Shown one piece after another: positions 14,804-22,503 of a stretch of 64,000 nucleotides of DNA (the stretch's first letter is position 1; each line of letters begins with the position of its first letter). The notes under the pieces are model-generated. The model worked only from the letters and a program-made list of their open reading frames with translations. It did not search any database and was not told the origin of the DNA. The stretch is from Lachnospiraceae bacterium (GTDB taxonomy: Bacteria > Bacillota > Clostridia > Lachnospirales > Lachnospiraceae). The position numbers were made by a program, and so were the translations under genes. The stretch spans positions 1-64,000 of the forward strand of contig JAETOL010000003.1 of NCBI GenBank assembly GCA_021771755.1. Direction: 5' to 3'.

Positions 14804-15448
14804 TTGGAAACGAATAATATTGAACTGATCACAAAAATGGTCATTGATGCCATTAATCAGAAAGAGGACAAAAGCGACGGCTTTATGGTCCCCATCGGAG
14901 TTTCCGCAAGGCACATCCATCTGACACAGGAGCATGTAGAGGCATTGTTCGGTCCCGGATATCAGCTTACAAAAAAGAAAGAGCTGATGGGCGGTCAGTT
15001 TGCATCAAACGAAACAGTGACCATTGTCGGTCTCAAACTTCGTGCAATCGAGAACGTGAGAATCCTTGGACCGGTTCGTAAAGCATCCCAGGTTGAGGTA
15101 TCAGCAACAGATGCCATTAAGCTTGGAATGAAAGTACCGGTTCGTGAATCCGGAGATGTAAAAGGAAGTGCCCCTGTTGCCATTGTAGGACCGAAGGGCG
15201 CCATTTATCTGAAAGAGGGATGTATTGTGGCTATGCGCCATATTCACATGGCTCCGAAGGATGCACAGGCTGCAGGTGTGAAGGATGGAGATATCGTTTC
15301 TGTTAAGGCGGACAATGAGCGCGGAACCATCTTTAATCATGTAAAGATCCGCGTGGATGACAGCTTTACACTGGAAATGCATATTGACACCGATGAGGCA
15401 AATGCAGCAAAGATTGCCACAGGCAATACAGTTACCATTATAAAATAA
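14804..15448 (+). CDS. pduL: Phosphate propanoyltransferase PduL
   Basis: This 214-residue PduL-type phosphotransacylase converts propionyl-CoA to propionyl phosphate, recycling CoA inside the shell; acetate/propionate kinase then yields ATP outside. Two zinc-site histidine clusters are visible, VSARHIHLTQEH and AMRHIHMAPKDAQ, each within one of the two duplicated half domains. The first 17 residues (NIELITKMVIDAINQK) form an encapsulation helix. That helix supports the TTG start at 14804, preceded by CAGGTG; an internal ATG at 14837 would remove it. The position among shell genes fits pdu and GRM loci. Confidence 0.93.
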   Translation: METNNIELITKMVIDAINQKEDKSDGFMVPIGVSARHIHLTQEHVEALFGPGYQLTKKKELMGGQFASNETVTIVGLKLRAIENVRILGPVRKASQVEVSATDAIKLGMKVPVRESGDVKGSAPVAIVGPKGAIYLKEGCIVAMRHIHMAPKDAQAAGVKDGDIVSVKADNERGTIFNHVKIRVDDSFTLEMHIDTDEANAAKIATGNTVTIIK

Positions 15449-15554
15449 TATTCCTCCGAAAATCAGGGGATGCAGCACATGACAGGATCTTATGAGATTT
15501 ATTGGGCCGCATCCCCATAGGAGGATTAAGAAGAATATTTATGCGGAGGCTCAC

Positions 15555-15821
15555 ATGATTGTAGGCAAAGTAGTTGGAAGCGTGGTTTCCACGCGGAAAA
15601 GTGACAAATTGATCGGACAGAAATTTATGATTGTAGAGCCGGTGCATCACATGAAATCAGACCTCAGCCAGATCGTTGCGATCGATATCATCGGAGCAGG
15701 GATCGGGGAGTATGTATTGGTGGCACAAGGAAGCGCAGCAAGAATTGGCTGCGGCGAAGAAACAGCACCTATTGATGCGGCGATAGTCGGTATCATCGAT
15801 GACGGTGCAGGATTGGAGTAA
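15555..15821 (+). CDS. pduN: BMC-P pentameric vertex protein (PduN/EutN type)
   Basis: The 88-residue protein belongs to the CcmL/EutN/PduN family that caps the twelve vertices of the shell. It opens with MIVGKVVGSVVSTRKSD and contains the GAGIGEYVLVAQGSAAR signature. I choose the ATG at 15555 because GCGGAGGC stands just upstream and family members start at this strand; the frame runs open back to 15492. It is the only BMC-P gene in the locus, so all vertices would be of one kind. It lies 4 bases before the PduS gene. Confidence 0.94.
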   Translation: MIVGKVVGSVVSTRKSDKLIGQKFMIVEPVHHMKSDLSQIVAIDIIGAGIGEYVLVAQGSAARIGCGEETAPIDAAIVGIIDDGAGLE

Positions 15822-15825
15822 CGCC

Positions 15826-17154
15826 ATGGAAATCAAAGAATTACAGAAAATAATGCAGGACAATGGTGTGGCAGGTGCCGGCGGCGCCGGATTTCCTACC
15901 TATGCAAAGCTGACAGACAAAGCGGACACCATTCTCATGAACTGTGCAGAGTGCGAACCATTACTGAAGTTACACAGACAGTTACTGGAAAAGCATGCAT
16001 ATGAGATCATGAAAACCTTCAGCCTTGTTGCAGAGACTGTTGGTGCTCAGGATGCCATCATCGGAATCAAAAAATCTTATGTGCAGACAATCAAAGCACT
16101 TCAGCAGCATATTGAGGAATTCCCAAAGGTAAAGATCCATCTTCTTGATGAGGTTTATCCTATGGGTGATGAGGTTGTGCTGATCTATGAAGCTACCGGA
16201 CGTGTGGTAAGACCAGGCGGACTTCCCATCGAGCAGGGAGTCATCGTGTTCAACGTAGAGACTATCTATAATGTATATCGTGCCCTGGAAAAACAGATGC
16301 CTGTCACAGATAAATACGTATCTGTTGTTGCGGAAGTAAGCAAGCCGGTAACCGTTCGTGTACCGATTGGATGTACACTGGATCAGGTGGTGGAACAGGC
16401 AGGCGAAATTACCACAAAGGATGCCGTATATTTTGTCGGCGGACCAATGATGGGCCGTATCGGCAGCGGTTCCGATCCTGTAACAAAGACAACAAATGCA
16501 ATCCTGGTCCTTCCGAAGGATCATTGCATTGTAATGAAGAAGCAGAGAACTTCTTCCATAGATTTAAAAAGGGCAGCATCTATCTGCTGTCAGTGTAATT
16601 CCTGTACGGATCTCTGCCCGAGAAATAATCTGGGACATCCCATTGACCCGGCCCGTTTCATGAGAGCGGCAGCCAATGGTGATTTCAGAGACCTGAATCC
16701 GTATCTGGATTCTCATTTCTGCTGTTCCTGCGGCGTATGTGAAATGTATGCATGCCCACAGAGTCTGGCACCCAGAACACTTCTTCTGGATATGAAAAAC
16801 GGACTCCGTAAAGCAGGAGTCAGACCGGCACAGGGAGTAGAGCCGGTACCGGTACAGCCTTCCAGAGAGTATCGTAAGGTTCCGGAGGAGCGCCTGATGG
16901 CCCGCCTTGGTCTTACAAAATACGATAAGGATGCACCGCTGGATGAAACTCTGGTATCTATTCCGAAGGTTAAGATCCTTCTGAGTCAGCATATCGGTGC
17001 TCCGGCACAGGCAATTGTGAAAACAGGCGATGAAGTAACAAGAGGACAGATGATTGCCAAACCTGCCGACGGATTAAGCGTTGGCATCCACGCAAGTATC
17101 TGTGGTAAAGTAACTGAAGTAACAGACCGCTACATCATAATTGCAGCAAAGTAG
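15826..17154 (+). CDS. pduS: PduS-like RnfC-type flavin/iron-sulfur oxidoreductase
   Basis: The 442-residue protein is related to PduS and the RnfC subunit. It has the glycine-rich GVAGAGGAGFPTYAKL nucleotide/FMN site, an SLBB-like middle domain, and two ferredoxin-like [4Fe-4S] motifs, CCQCNSCTDLCP (254-265) and CCSCGVCEMYACP (299-311). In pdu systems PduS reduces cob(III/II)alamin so that PduO can adenosylate it; in glycyl-radical compartments it may instead pass electrons across the shell or regenerate NAD+. Both roles are open here, as PduO and a cluster-type PduT are both encoded. The ATG at 15826 overlaps no neighbour and follows GGATTGGAG. Confidence 0.92.
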   Translation: MEIKELQKIMQDNGVAGAGGAGFPTYAKLTDKADTILMNCAECEPLLKLHRQLLEKHAYEIMKTFSLVAETVGAQDAIIGIKKSYVQTIKALQQHIEEFPKVKIHLLDEVYPMGDEVVLIYEATGRVVRPGGLPIEQGVIVFNVETIYNVYRALEKQMPVTDKYVSVVAEVSKPVTVRVPIGCTLDQVVEQAGEITTKDAVYFVGGPMMGRIGSGSDPVTKTTNAILVLPKDHCIVMKKQRTSSIDLKRAASICCQCNSCTDLCPRNNLGHPIDPARFMRAAANGDFRDLNPYLDSHFCCSCGVCEMYACPQSLAPRTLLLDMKNGLRKAGVRPAQGVEPVPVQPSREYRKVPEERLMARLGLTKYDKDAPLDETLVSIPKVKILLSQHIGAPAQAIVKTGDEVTRGQMIAKPADGLSVGIHASICGKVTEVTDRYIIIAAK

Positions 17155-17170
17155 AAAGGACGTGCAGAAA

Positions 17171-17719
17171 ATGAGTAAAGCAATCGGAATGATTGAATTT
17201 AAAACAACTGCCACAGGCATCACAGCAGCAGATGCCATGGTAAAAACCTCTGACGTAGAAATCGTTGAGGCGCAGACCGTATGTCCGGGCAAATATATTG
17301 CAATTATCACTGGTGATCTCAGTGCGGTAAAGGCGGCTGTTGACGCAGCGGTTACAACTTACGAGGACAAATGTATTGACAGCTTTGTGCTTGGAAATCC
17401 TCATGAATCTCTGTTCCCGGCAATGTACGGAACTACAGTGATTGAGGACATCAGCGCACTTGGTATTTTAGAGACTTACGATGCGGCATCTATCATTGAG
17501 GCTGCAGATCAGGCTGCAAAAACAGCTATCGTAGATGTGATCGAGCTGCGCATTGCAAAAGGAATGTGCGGCAAATCCTTTATGCTGATTACCGGAGAGG
17601 TTTCCGCTGTGGAAGCATCCATCCAGAAGGCGAAAGAGCATGTTGCCGAAAAGGGCATGTATCTGGATTCTTCTGTGATCGCTCATCCGGACAGACGCAT
17701 GATCGATTCTATTTTATAA
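17171..17719 (+). CDS. pduT: BMC-T shell protein PduT
   Basis: The 182-residue protein holds two BMC domains in tandem (about 3-90 and 95-182), forming a trimeric pseudo-hexameric tile. Cys38, in AQTVCPGKY, occupies the position at which PduT binds a central [4Fe-4S] cluster at the trimer pore, so an electron relay through the shell is likely. It sits 16 bases after the PduS gene, its presumed redox partner. The start is the ATG at 17171, behind AGAAAGGACG. It is the only BMC-T gene in the window. Confidence 0.93.
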   Translation: MSKAIGMIEFKTTATGITAADAMVKTSDVEIVEAQTVCPGKYIAIITGDLSAVKAAVDAAVTTYEDKCIDSFVLGNPHESLFPAMYGTTVIEDISALGILETYDAASIIEAADQAAKTAIVDVIELRIAKGMCGKSFMLITGEVSAVEASIQKAKEHVAEKGMYLDSSVIAHPDRRMIDSIL

Positions 17720-17756
17720 TTTATAAAAATAAAGTTCTCAAAAGGGGGCGGGAAAA

Positions 17757-18530
17757 ATGCTGGCATTAGAAAGACGGAATCTTATCCTTGAGAAGCTTCA
17801 AACAGAAAAAAGAGTGGTGGTCAGTGAATTGAGCCAGCTCTATGATGTTTCAGAGGAGACCATACGCCGTGATCTGGATAAGCTTGAAAAAGAAGGGCTT
17901 GCCACAAAAAGCTACGGTGGAGCTGTCATTAATGAAAATGTGAGTATTGACCTGCCCTTTAATATTCGAAAAAACCAGAATGTGGCCGGGAAACAGAAAA
18001 TGGCAGAGATCGTTGCATCACTGGTTCAGGACGGAGATCATATTTTTCTGGATGCAAGCACCACGGCAGTATTTATCGCCAAGGCGCTGAAAGAAAAAGA
18101 AAGACTGACGGTGATCACGAATTCTATGGAGATCCTGATCGAGCTTTCCGATGTATCCGGCTGGAATATAATTTCCACAGGCGGTGTAATGAAGGAAGGG
18201 TATCTTGCTTTTCTGGGATCCAGAACAGAAGAAGCAATCCGGTCCTATTATGTGGACAAGGTGTTCTTTTCCTGTAAGGCGCTGGATCAGGAATGGGGGA
18301 TTATGGAATCCCAGGAGGCTTTTGGCACCACCAAAAAAGCCATGCTTGCCTCCGGACGCCGGAAGATTCTGGTTGTTGACAGTACAAAATTTGATCAGAC
18401 CGCTTTTTCCGTATCCGGAAAACTGCGGGATTTAGATATGGTTGTAACAGACAAAAAGCCTTCTGAAAAGTGGCTTGCATGTTTTACAGATGCGGGGATC
18501 GAATGTCGTTATCCCCAGATACAGCCATAG
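17757..18530 (+). CDS. DeoR-family transcriptional regulator
   Basis: This 257-residue repressor has an N-terminal winged helix-turn-helix (MLALERRNLILEKL...VSEETIRRDLDKLEKEG) and a sugar-phosphate-isomerase-like effector domain (FLDASTTAVFIAKAL, TNSMEIL, VVDSTKFDQTAF). Members usually sense phosphorylated sugars; here a fuculose or rhamnulose phosphate, or dihydroxyacetone phosphate, is plausible. It lies inside the operon between pduT and pduQ, so it likely controls its own expression. The ACAAAAA-rich tracts before the glycyl-radical and aldolase promoters are its likeliest sites. The ribosome site AAAGGGGGCGGG is strong. Confidence 0.93.
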   Translation: MLALERRNLILEKLQTEKRVVVSELSQLYDVSEETIRRDLDKLEKEGLATKSYGGAVINENVSIDLPFNIRKNQNVAGKQKMAEIVASLVQDGDHIFLDASTTAVFIAKALKEKERLTVITNSMEILIELSDVSGWNIISTGGVMKEGYLAFLGSRTEEAIRSYYVDKVFFSCKALDQEWGIMESQEAFGTTKKAMLASGRRKILVVDSTKFDQTAFSVSGKLRDLDMVVTDKKPSEKWLACFTDAGIECRYPQIQP

Positions 18531-18546
18531 AAAAGGAGCATCATAT

Positions 18547-19698
18547 ATGAAGACTTTTGAGATGAAGACAGTCATCCATTTTGGTGAGAATTCACTGGAC
18601 AGGCTGAGAGATATTCCATATCAGAGAGTTCTGATCATCACAGATCCTTTTGTGGTTCAGAGCGATATGATCCATCTGATCACAGAGCCGCTGAATAAAG
18701 GCGGTAAGGACTATGATATTTTTCATAATGTAGTTCCGGATGCACCTGTAGATAAGATCGCAGACGGTGTTAAGAAGTTTTTGAGCTTTCAGCCGGATGT
18801 GGTCGTAGCAGTAGGCGGCGGTTCCGCGATTGACTCTTCCAAGGCGATCCGTGAATTTGCCCTGAAGATCAATCACTATGCAGATGTAGGACTGATTGCA
18901 ATCCCTACGACCAGCGGTACCGGTTCGGAAGTCACTTCTTTTGCAGTTGTCAATGATACGGAGGCAAAGGTTAAATATCCTCTCGTTTCTGACAGTCTGA
19001 CAGCAGATGAGGCAATTCTTGACGCAGAGTTGGTAAAAAGTGTTCCGCCTTCTATTACAGCGGATACCGGTATGGACGTGTTTACGCATGCGCTGGAATC
19101 TTATGTCAGCCTTGATCACAATGAGTTTTCTTCTGCACTGGCAGAAAAATCCATTGAGATCTGCGGTGTGTTCCTCCTGAGAGCTTATCTGGACGGAACA
19201 GATATGCATGCCCGTCAGAAAATGCATGTGGCATCCTGCCTTGCAGGACTTTCCTTCAATACGGCAGGACTTGGAATTACGCACAGTATGGCACATCAGC
19301 TTGGAGCGATGTTCCATATTCCTCATGGAAGAGCAAATGCGATGCTGCTTCCTCATATTGTAGAGTTTAACTCAAATATCAACAAACACAGCAGAAGTCA
19401 GAAAGAATATCTTCCGGCAGTGAAGAGATATGCAAATATCGCCCATATCCTGGGACTGAGTAATTACAATAAGGTAATGAGCGTCCGTTCTCTTGTAAAC
19501 TGGATTCAGTTTATGCTGAAAGAGATGAACATTCCTCTTACTATTCAGGAAATCGGGACAATTACACCGGATGCATACTTTGCGGCAGTAGATAAAATGG
19601 CAGAGGCAGCTCTTGCAGATGCATGTACACCTACGAACCCCAGAGTACCGACCAAGGAAGATATTATCAGGATCTACACAAAACTGTGGTCCTTCTGA
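18547..19698 (+). CDS. pduQ: Iron-type alcohol dehydrogenase PduQ
   Basis: The 383-residue group III alcohol dehydrogenase resembles PduQ, which reduces propionaldehyde to 1-propanol and regenerates NAD+ in the compartment. The NAD site GGGSAID, the family signature region TTSGTGSEVT and iron ligands in HSMAHQLGAMFHIPHG are visible. Lactaldehyde reductase (FucO) is a related alternative. No encapsulation peptide is obvious; PduQ is held in other systems by binding the shell. The ATG at 18547, after AAAAGGAG, gives the family's usual N-terminus. It directly precedes the B12-dependent dehydratase genes. Confidence 0.9.
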   Translation: MKTFEMKTVIHFGENSLDRLRDIPYQRVLIITDPFVVQSDMIHLITEPLNKGGKDYDIFHNVVPDAPVDKIADGVKKFLSFQPDVVVAVGGGSAIDSSKAIREFALKINHYADVGLIAIPTTSGTGSEVTSFAVVNDTEAKVKYPLVSDSLTADEAILDAELVKSVPPSITADTGMDVFTHALESYVSLDHNEFSSALAEKSIEICGVFLLRAYLDGTDMHARQKMHVASCLAGLSFNTAGLGITHSMAHQLGAMFHIPHGRANAMLLPHIVEFNSNINKHSRSQKEYLPAVKRYANIAHILGLSNYNKVMSVRSLVNWIQFMLKEMNIPLTIQEIGTITPDAYFAAVDKMAEAALADACTPTNPRVPTKEDIIRIYTKLWSF

Positions 19699-19746
19699 TA
19701 AAGGAGAACAGAAGCTGTGAAAGACTTTTCTGAAAAGGTAGACACT

Positions 19747-21411
19747 ATGAAAAGATCGAAAAGAATAGAGGCGCTGGATCGCCGGGCAGTGAATAAAGAC
19801 GGTTTTATTGACGAATGGCCGGAGATGGGATTTGTGGCTATGCACAGCCCATATGATCCGGAGCCTTCCATAAAAATTGAAGATGGTGTGATCACAGAAC
19901 TGGACGGAAAGAAGAGAGAAGACTTTGACTTCCTGGATCAGTTTATTGCAGATTACGCGATCCGTACAGACAGAGCAGAGGCGTCTATGGCGGTTTCTTC
20001 TCTGGAAATAGCCAGAAAGATTGTGGATATCCATGTTTCCCGTAAGGAAATCCTGGAGATTGTATCCGGCATCACACCGGCGAAGATGGCAGAAGTTATC
20101 AACTGCCTGAACGTGGTGGAGATGATGATGGGTATGCAGAAAATGCGTGCCAGAAAGGTGCCGGGCAACCAGGCACATATCACCAATCTGAAAGATGATC
20201 CGGTACAGATCGCAGCAGATGCTGCAGAGGGAGCATTAAGAGGCTTCAGTGAAGAAGAGACTACCATGGGCGTGGCACGTTATGCACCGTTCAGTGCAAT
20301 GGCTCTTCTGATCGGCTCTCAGGTTGGACGCCCGGGTGTCCTTACACAGTGCTCTGCAGAAGAAGCAACGGAACTGGAACTGGGAATCCGCGGTCTTACA
20401 ACATATGCAGAAACTCTTTCTGTATATGGTACAGAAAAAGTATTTATCGACGGAGATGATACTCCGTATTCCAAAGCATTTCTGAATTCCGCTTATGCTT
20501 CCAGAGGACTGAAGGTTCGCTTTACTTCAGGCGCAGGCAGCGAGGTGCTTATGGGAAGCAGTGAGATGAAATCCATGCTTTATCTTGAGTGCCGCTGTCT
20601 CTATGTGACCAAGGGTGCAGGAAGCCAGGGAATCCAGAATGGTTCTGTAAGCTGCGTTGGTGTAGCTGCCGGAGTTCCTGCAGGAATCCGTGAGATCATT
20701 GGTGAAAACCTTGTGGCAGCTCTTCTTGGTCTGGAATGTGCTTCCTCCAATGACCAGAGCTTTTCCAACTCAGATATGAGAAGGACTGCAAGGACTATGC
20801 TGCAGTTTATGCCGGGAACAGATTTTATCTTCTCCGGATATGCGGCAGAGCCAAACTATGACAACATGTTTGCAGGCTCCAACTTTGATGCAGAGGATTT
20901 TGACGACTATAATGTGATGCAGAGAGATATGCAGGTAGACGGAGGTCTTCGCCCGGTTACGGAAGAGGACGTGATCCGTGTACGCCGTACCGCAGGAAAA
21001 GCAGTTCAGGCAGTCTTTAAATATCTTGGACTTACCGAGGTGACAGATGAACAGGTGGAGGCAGTTACCTACGCGCACGGAAGCAAGGATACGCTGAAAC
21101 GTGATGCGGCAGCAGATCTGATGTCTGCAGACGATATGATGAAACGCGGCATTACAGGAGTTGATGTGGTAAAAGCTCTGGCAGAAAGCGGTTATACAGA
21201 GCTTGCGGAAAACATCCTGAACATGCTGAAACAGAGAGTGATCGGAGATTATATGCATACAGCGGCGATCCTGGACGAGCATTTTCAGGTAATGTCCGGC
21301 GTAAATACTCCGAACGATTATATGGGACCGGGAACCGGGTATCGTGTTTCCGGCAAGCGCTGGGAGGAGATCAAAGCGATTCCTCACAGGATCAATGTAA
21401 ACGAATTTTAG
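19747..21411 (+). CDS. pduC: B12-dependent propanediol dehydratase large subunit
   Basis: This is the catalytic alpha subunit of adenosylcobalamin-dependent diol dehydratase, which turns 1,2-propanediol into propionaldehyde. From the ATG at 19747 it has 554 residues, the same as Salmonella PduC, and begins MKRSKRIEALDRRAVNKDGF as the family does. Recognisable blocks include MGVARYAPFSAMALLIGSQVG, LECASSNDQSFSNSDMRR and the FSGYAAEPNYDNMFAG region. A GTG at 19717 with a good AAAGGAG ribosome site would add ten residues and cannot be excluded. It is the second, mechanistically unrelated diol dehydratase of the locus. Confidence 0.95.
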   Translation: MKRSKRIEALDRRAVNKDGFIDEWPEMGFVAMHSPYDPEPSIKIEDGVITELDGKKREDFDFLDQFIADYAIRTDRAEASMAVSSLEIARKIVDIHVSRKEILEIVSGITPAKMAEVINCLNVVEMMMGMQKMRARKVPGNQAHITNLKDDPVQIAADAAEGALRGFSEEETTMGVARYAPFSAMALLIGSQVGRPGVLTQCSAEEATELELGIRGLTTYAETLSVYGTEKVFIDGDDTPYSKAFLNSAYASRGLKVRFTSGAGSEVLMGSSEMKSMLYLECRCLYVTKGAGSQGIQNGSVSCVGVAAGVPAGIREIIGENLVAALLGLECASSNDQSFSNSDMRRTARTMLQFMPGTDFIFSGYAAEPNYDNMFAGSNFDAEDFDDYNVMQRDMQVDGGLRPVTEEDVIRVRRTAGKAVQAVFKYLGLTEVTDEQVEAVTYAHGSKDTLKRDAAADLMSADDMMKRGITGVDVVKALAESGYTELAENILNMLKQRVIGDYMHTAAILDEHFQVMSGVNTPNDYMGPGTGYRVSGKRWEEIKAIPHRINVNEF

Positions 21412-21421
21412 GAGGTGCGCC

Positions 21422-22108
21422 ATGGAAGTAAATGAACAGCTGATACGAGCCATTACTCAGGCAGTGGTGGAGCAGTTGCATAAGAATGGTGCACAGCCCC
21501 AGACACAGGCAGAAATGCAGCAGCCTTCCGGTACACAGGAACTTGCAGGCAGAACAAGAATGCGTCCGAAACATTCTTATGAGGGCGCGGCAAGGGCTGC
21601 CCAGGGAACCGATCCCAAGGAGATCGTGATCGGTGTGGGCGCAGCATTTCAGACAGAGATCAATAAGACCATGGGAGGAATTCCTCTGGATGAGGTACTT
21701 CGCAATGTAAAAGCAGGTATTGAGGAAGAGGGAATGACTTCTCGTGTAGTAAAGGTGCTGGATACCTCTGATGTGTGCTTTATGGCCCTTCAGGCAGCGA
21801 AGCTTTCCGGTTCCGGAATCGGAATCGGTATTCAGTCAAAGGGGACGACTGTGATCCATCAGAAGGATCTGTATCCTCTTTCTAATCTGGAGCTTTTTCC
21901 ACAGGCACCGCTTATGGATCTGGAAACCTATCGTAAGATCGGACGTAATGCAGCCAGATATGTAAAGGGAGAGAAGGTAACTCCGATCGAGTGTACCAAC
22001 GATCCTATGGTACGTGCAAAATATCAGGTGAAGGCAGCTCTTATGCACATAGTAGAAACTGAGCAGCTGGATCCGGAAAAAGGCATGATCGAATGGGAGG
22101 GAAGATAA
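21422..22108 (+). CDS. pduD: Propanediol dehydratase medium subunit
   Basis: The 228-residue beta subunit begins with an amphipathic helix, VNEQLIRAITQAVVEQL, followed by a Gln/Pro-rich linker to about residue 45. In Salmonella the equivalent segment of PduD targets the whole dehydratase to the compartment. The globular part contributes to cobalamin binding (IVIGVGAAFQTEI, GIGIGIQSKGTTVIHQKDL). It starts behind AGGAGGTGC, 10 bases after pduC, and its TAA overlaps the ATG of pduE by one base. The tag shows that the B12 enzyme is meant to be encapsulated. Confidence 0.95.
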   Translation: MEVNEQLIRAITQAVVEQLHKNGAQPQTQAEMQQPSGTQELAGRTRMRPKHSYEGAARAAQGTDPKEIVIGVGAAFQTEINKTMGGIPLDEVLRNVKAGIEEEGMTSRVVKVLDTSDVCFMALQAAKLSGSGIGIGIQSKGTTVIHQKDLYPLSNLELFPQAPLMDLETYRKIGRNAARYVKGEKVTPIECTNDPMVRAKYQVKAALMHIVETEQLDPEKGMIEWEGR

Positions 22109-22503
22109 TGAGCAGCTATCCTTTAGGACAGAATGAAGCGGATACCATTACCTCCAAAACTGGCAAAAAACTTTCTGATATTACGCTGGATGAGGTAAAA
22201 AGAGGCAACGTACAGGCCGAGGATATCAAGATATCCCCGGAAATGCTGAAACGTCAGGGACAGGTGGCAAAAGAAGCGGATAATCCTCAGATGGAGGCGA
22301 ACTTCCAGAGAGCTTCTGAACTTGCCAATGTGCCGGATGAAGTGATTTTAACAATGTATAACAAGCTGAGACCAAACCGTTCCACCAAAAAAGAACTTGT
22401 GCTCATGGCACAGGAACTTCTTGAAAAATACAGTGCACCGCACTGTGCAAAGCTGGTTTTGGAAGCGGCTGAAATTTATGAAAAAAGGGGAATTCTTCTT
22501 TGA
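22108..22503 (+). CDS. pduE: Propanediol dehydratase small subunit
   Basis: The 131-residue gamma subunit completes the diol dehydratase heterohexamer. It opens SSYPLGQNEADTITSKTGKKL, and LRPNRSTKKELVLMAQELLE near residue 90 is the strongest family block. It is smaller than the roughly 170 residues of enteric PduE, mostly through a shorter N-terminus. I take the ATG at 22108 (overlapping the pduD stop); an in-frame ATG at 22093 is less likely. Its own stop overlaps the TTG of pduG. Confidence 0.94.
   Translation: MSSYPLGQNEADTITSKTGKKLSDITLDEVKRGNVQAEDIKISPEMLKRQGQVAKEADNPQMEANFQRASELANVPDEVILTMYNKLRPNRSTKKELVLMAQELLEKYSAPHCAKLVLEAAEIYEKRGILL

Noticed and set aside
19699-19746. Possible B12 riboswitch before the B12 dehydratase genes.
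   Set aside because: The gap is only 48 bases and neither it nor the leaders at 6233-6288 and 9853-9900 contain the conserved B12-box features.
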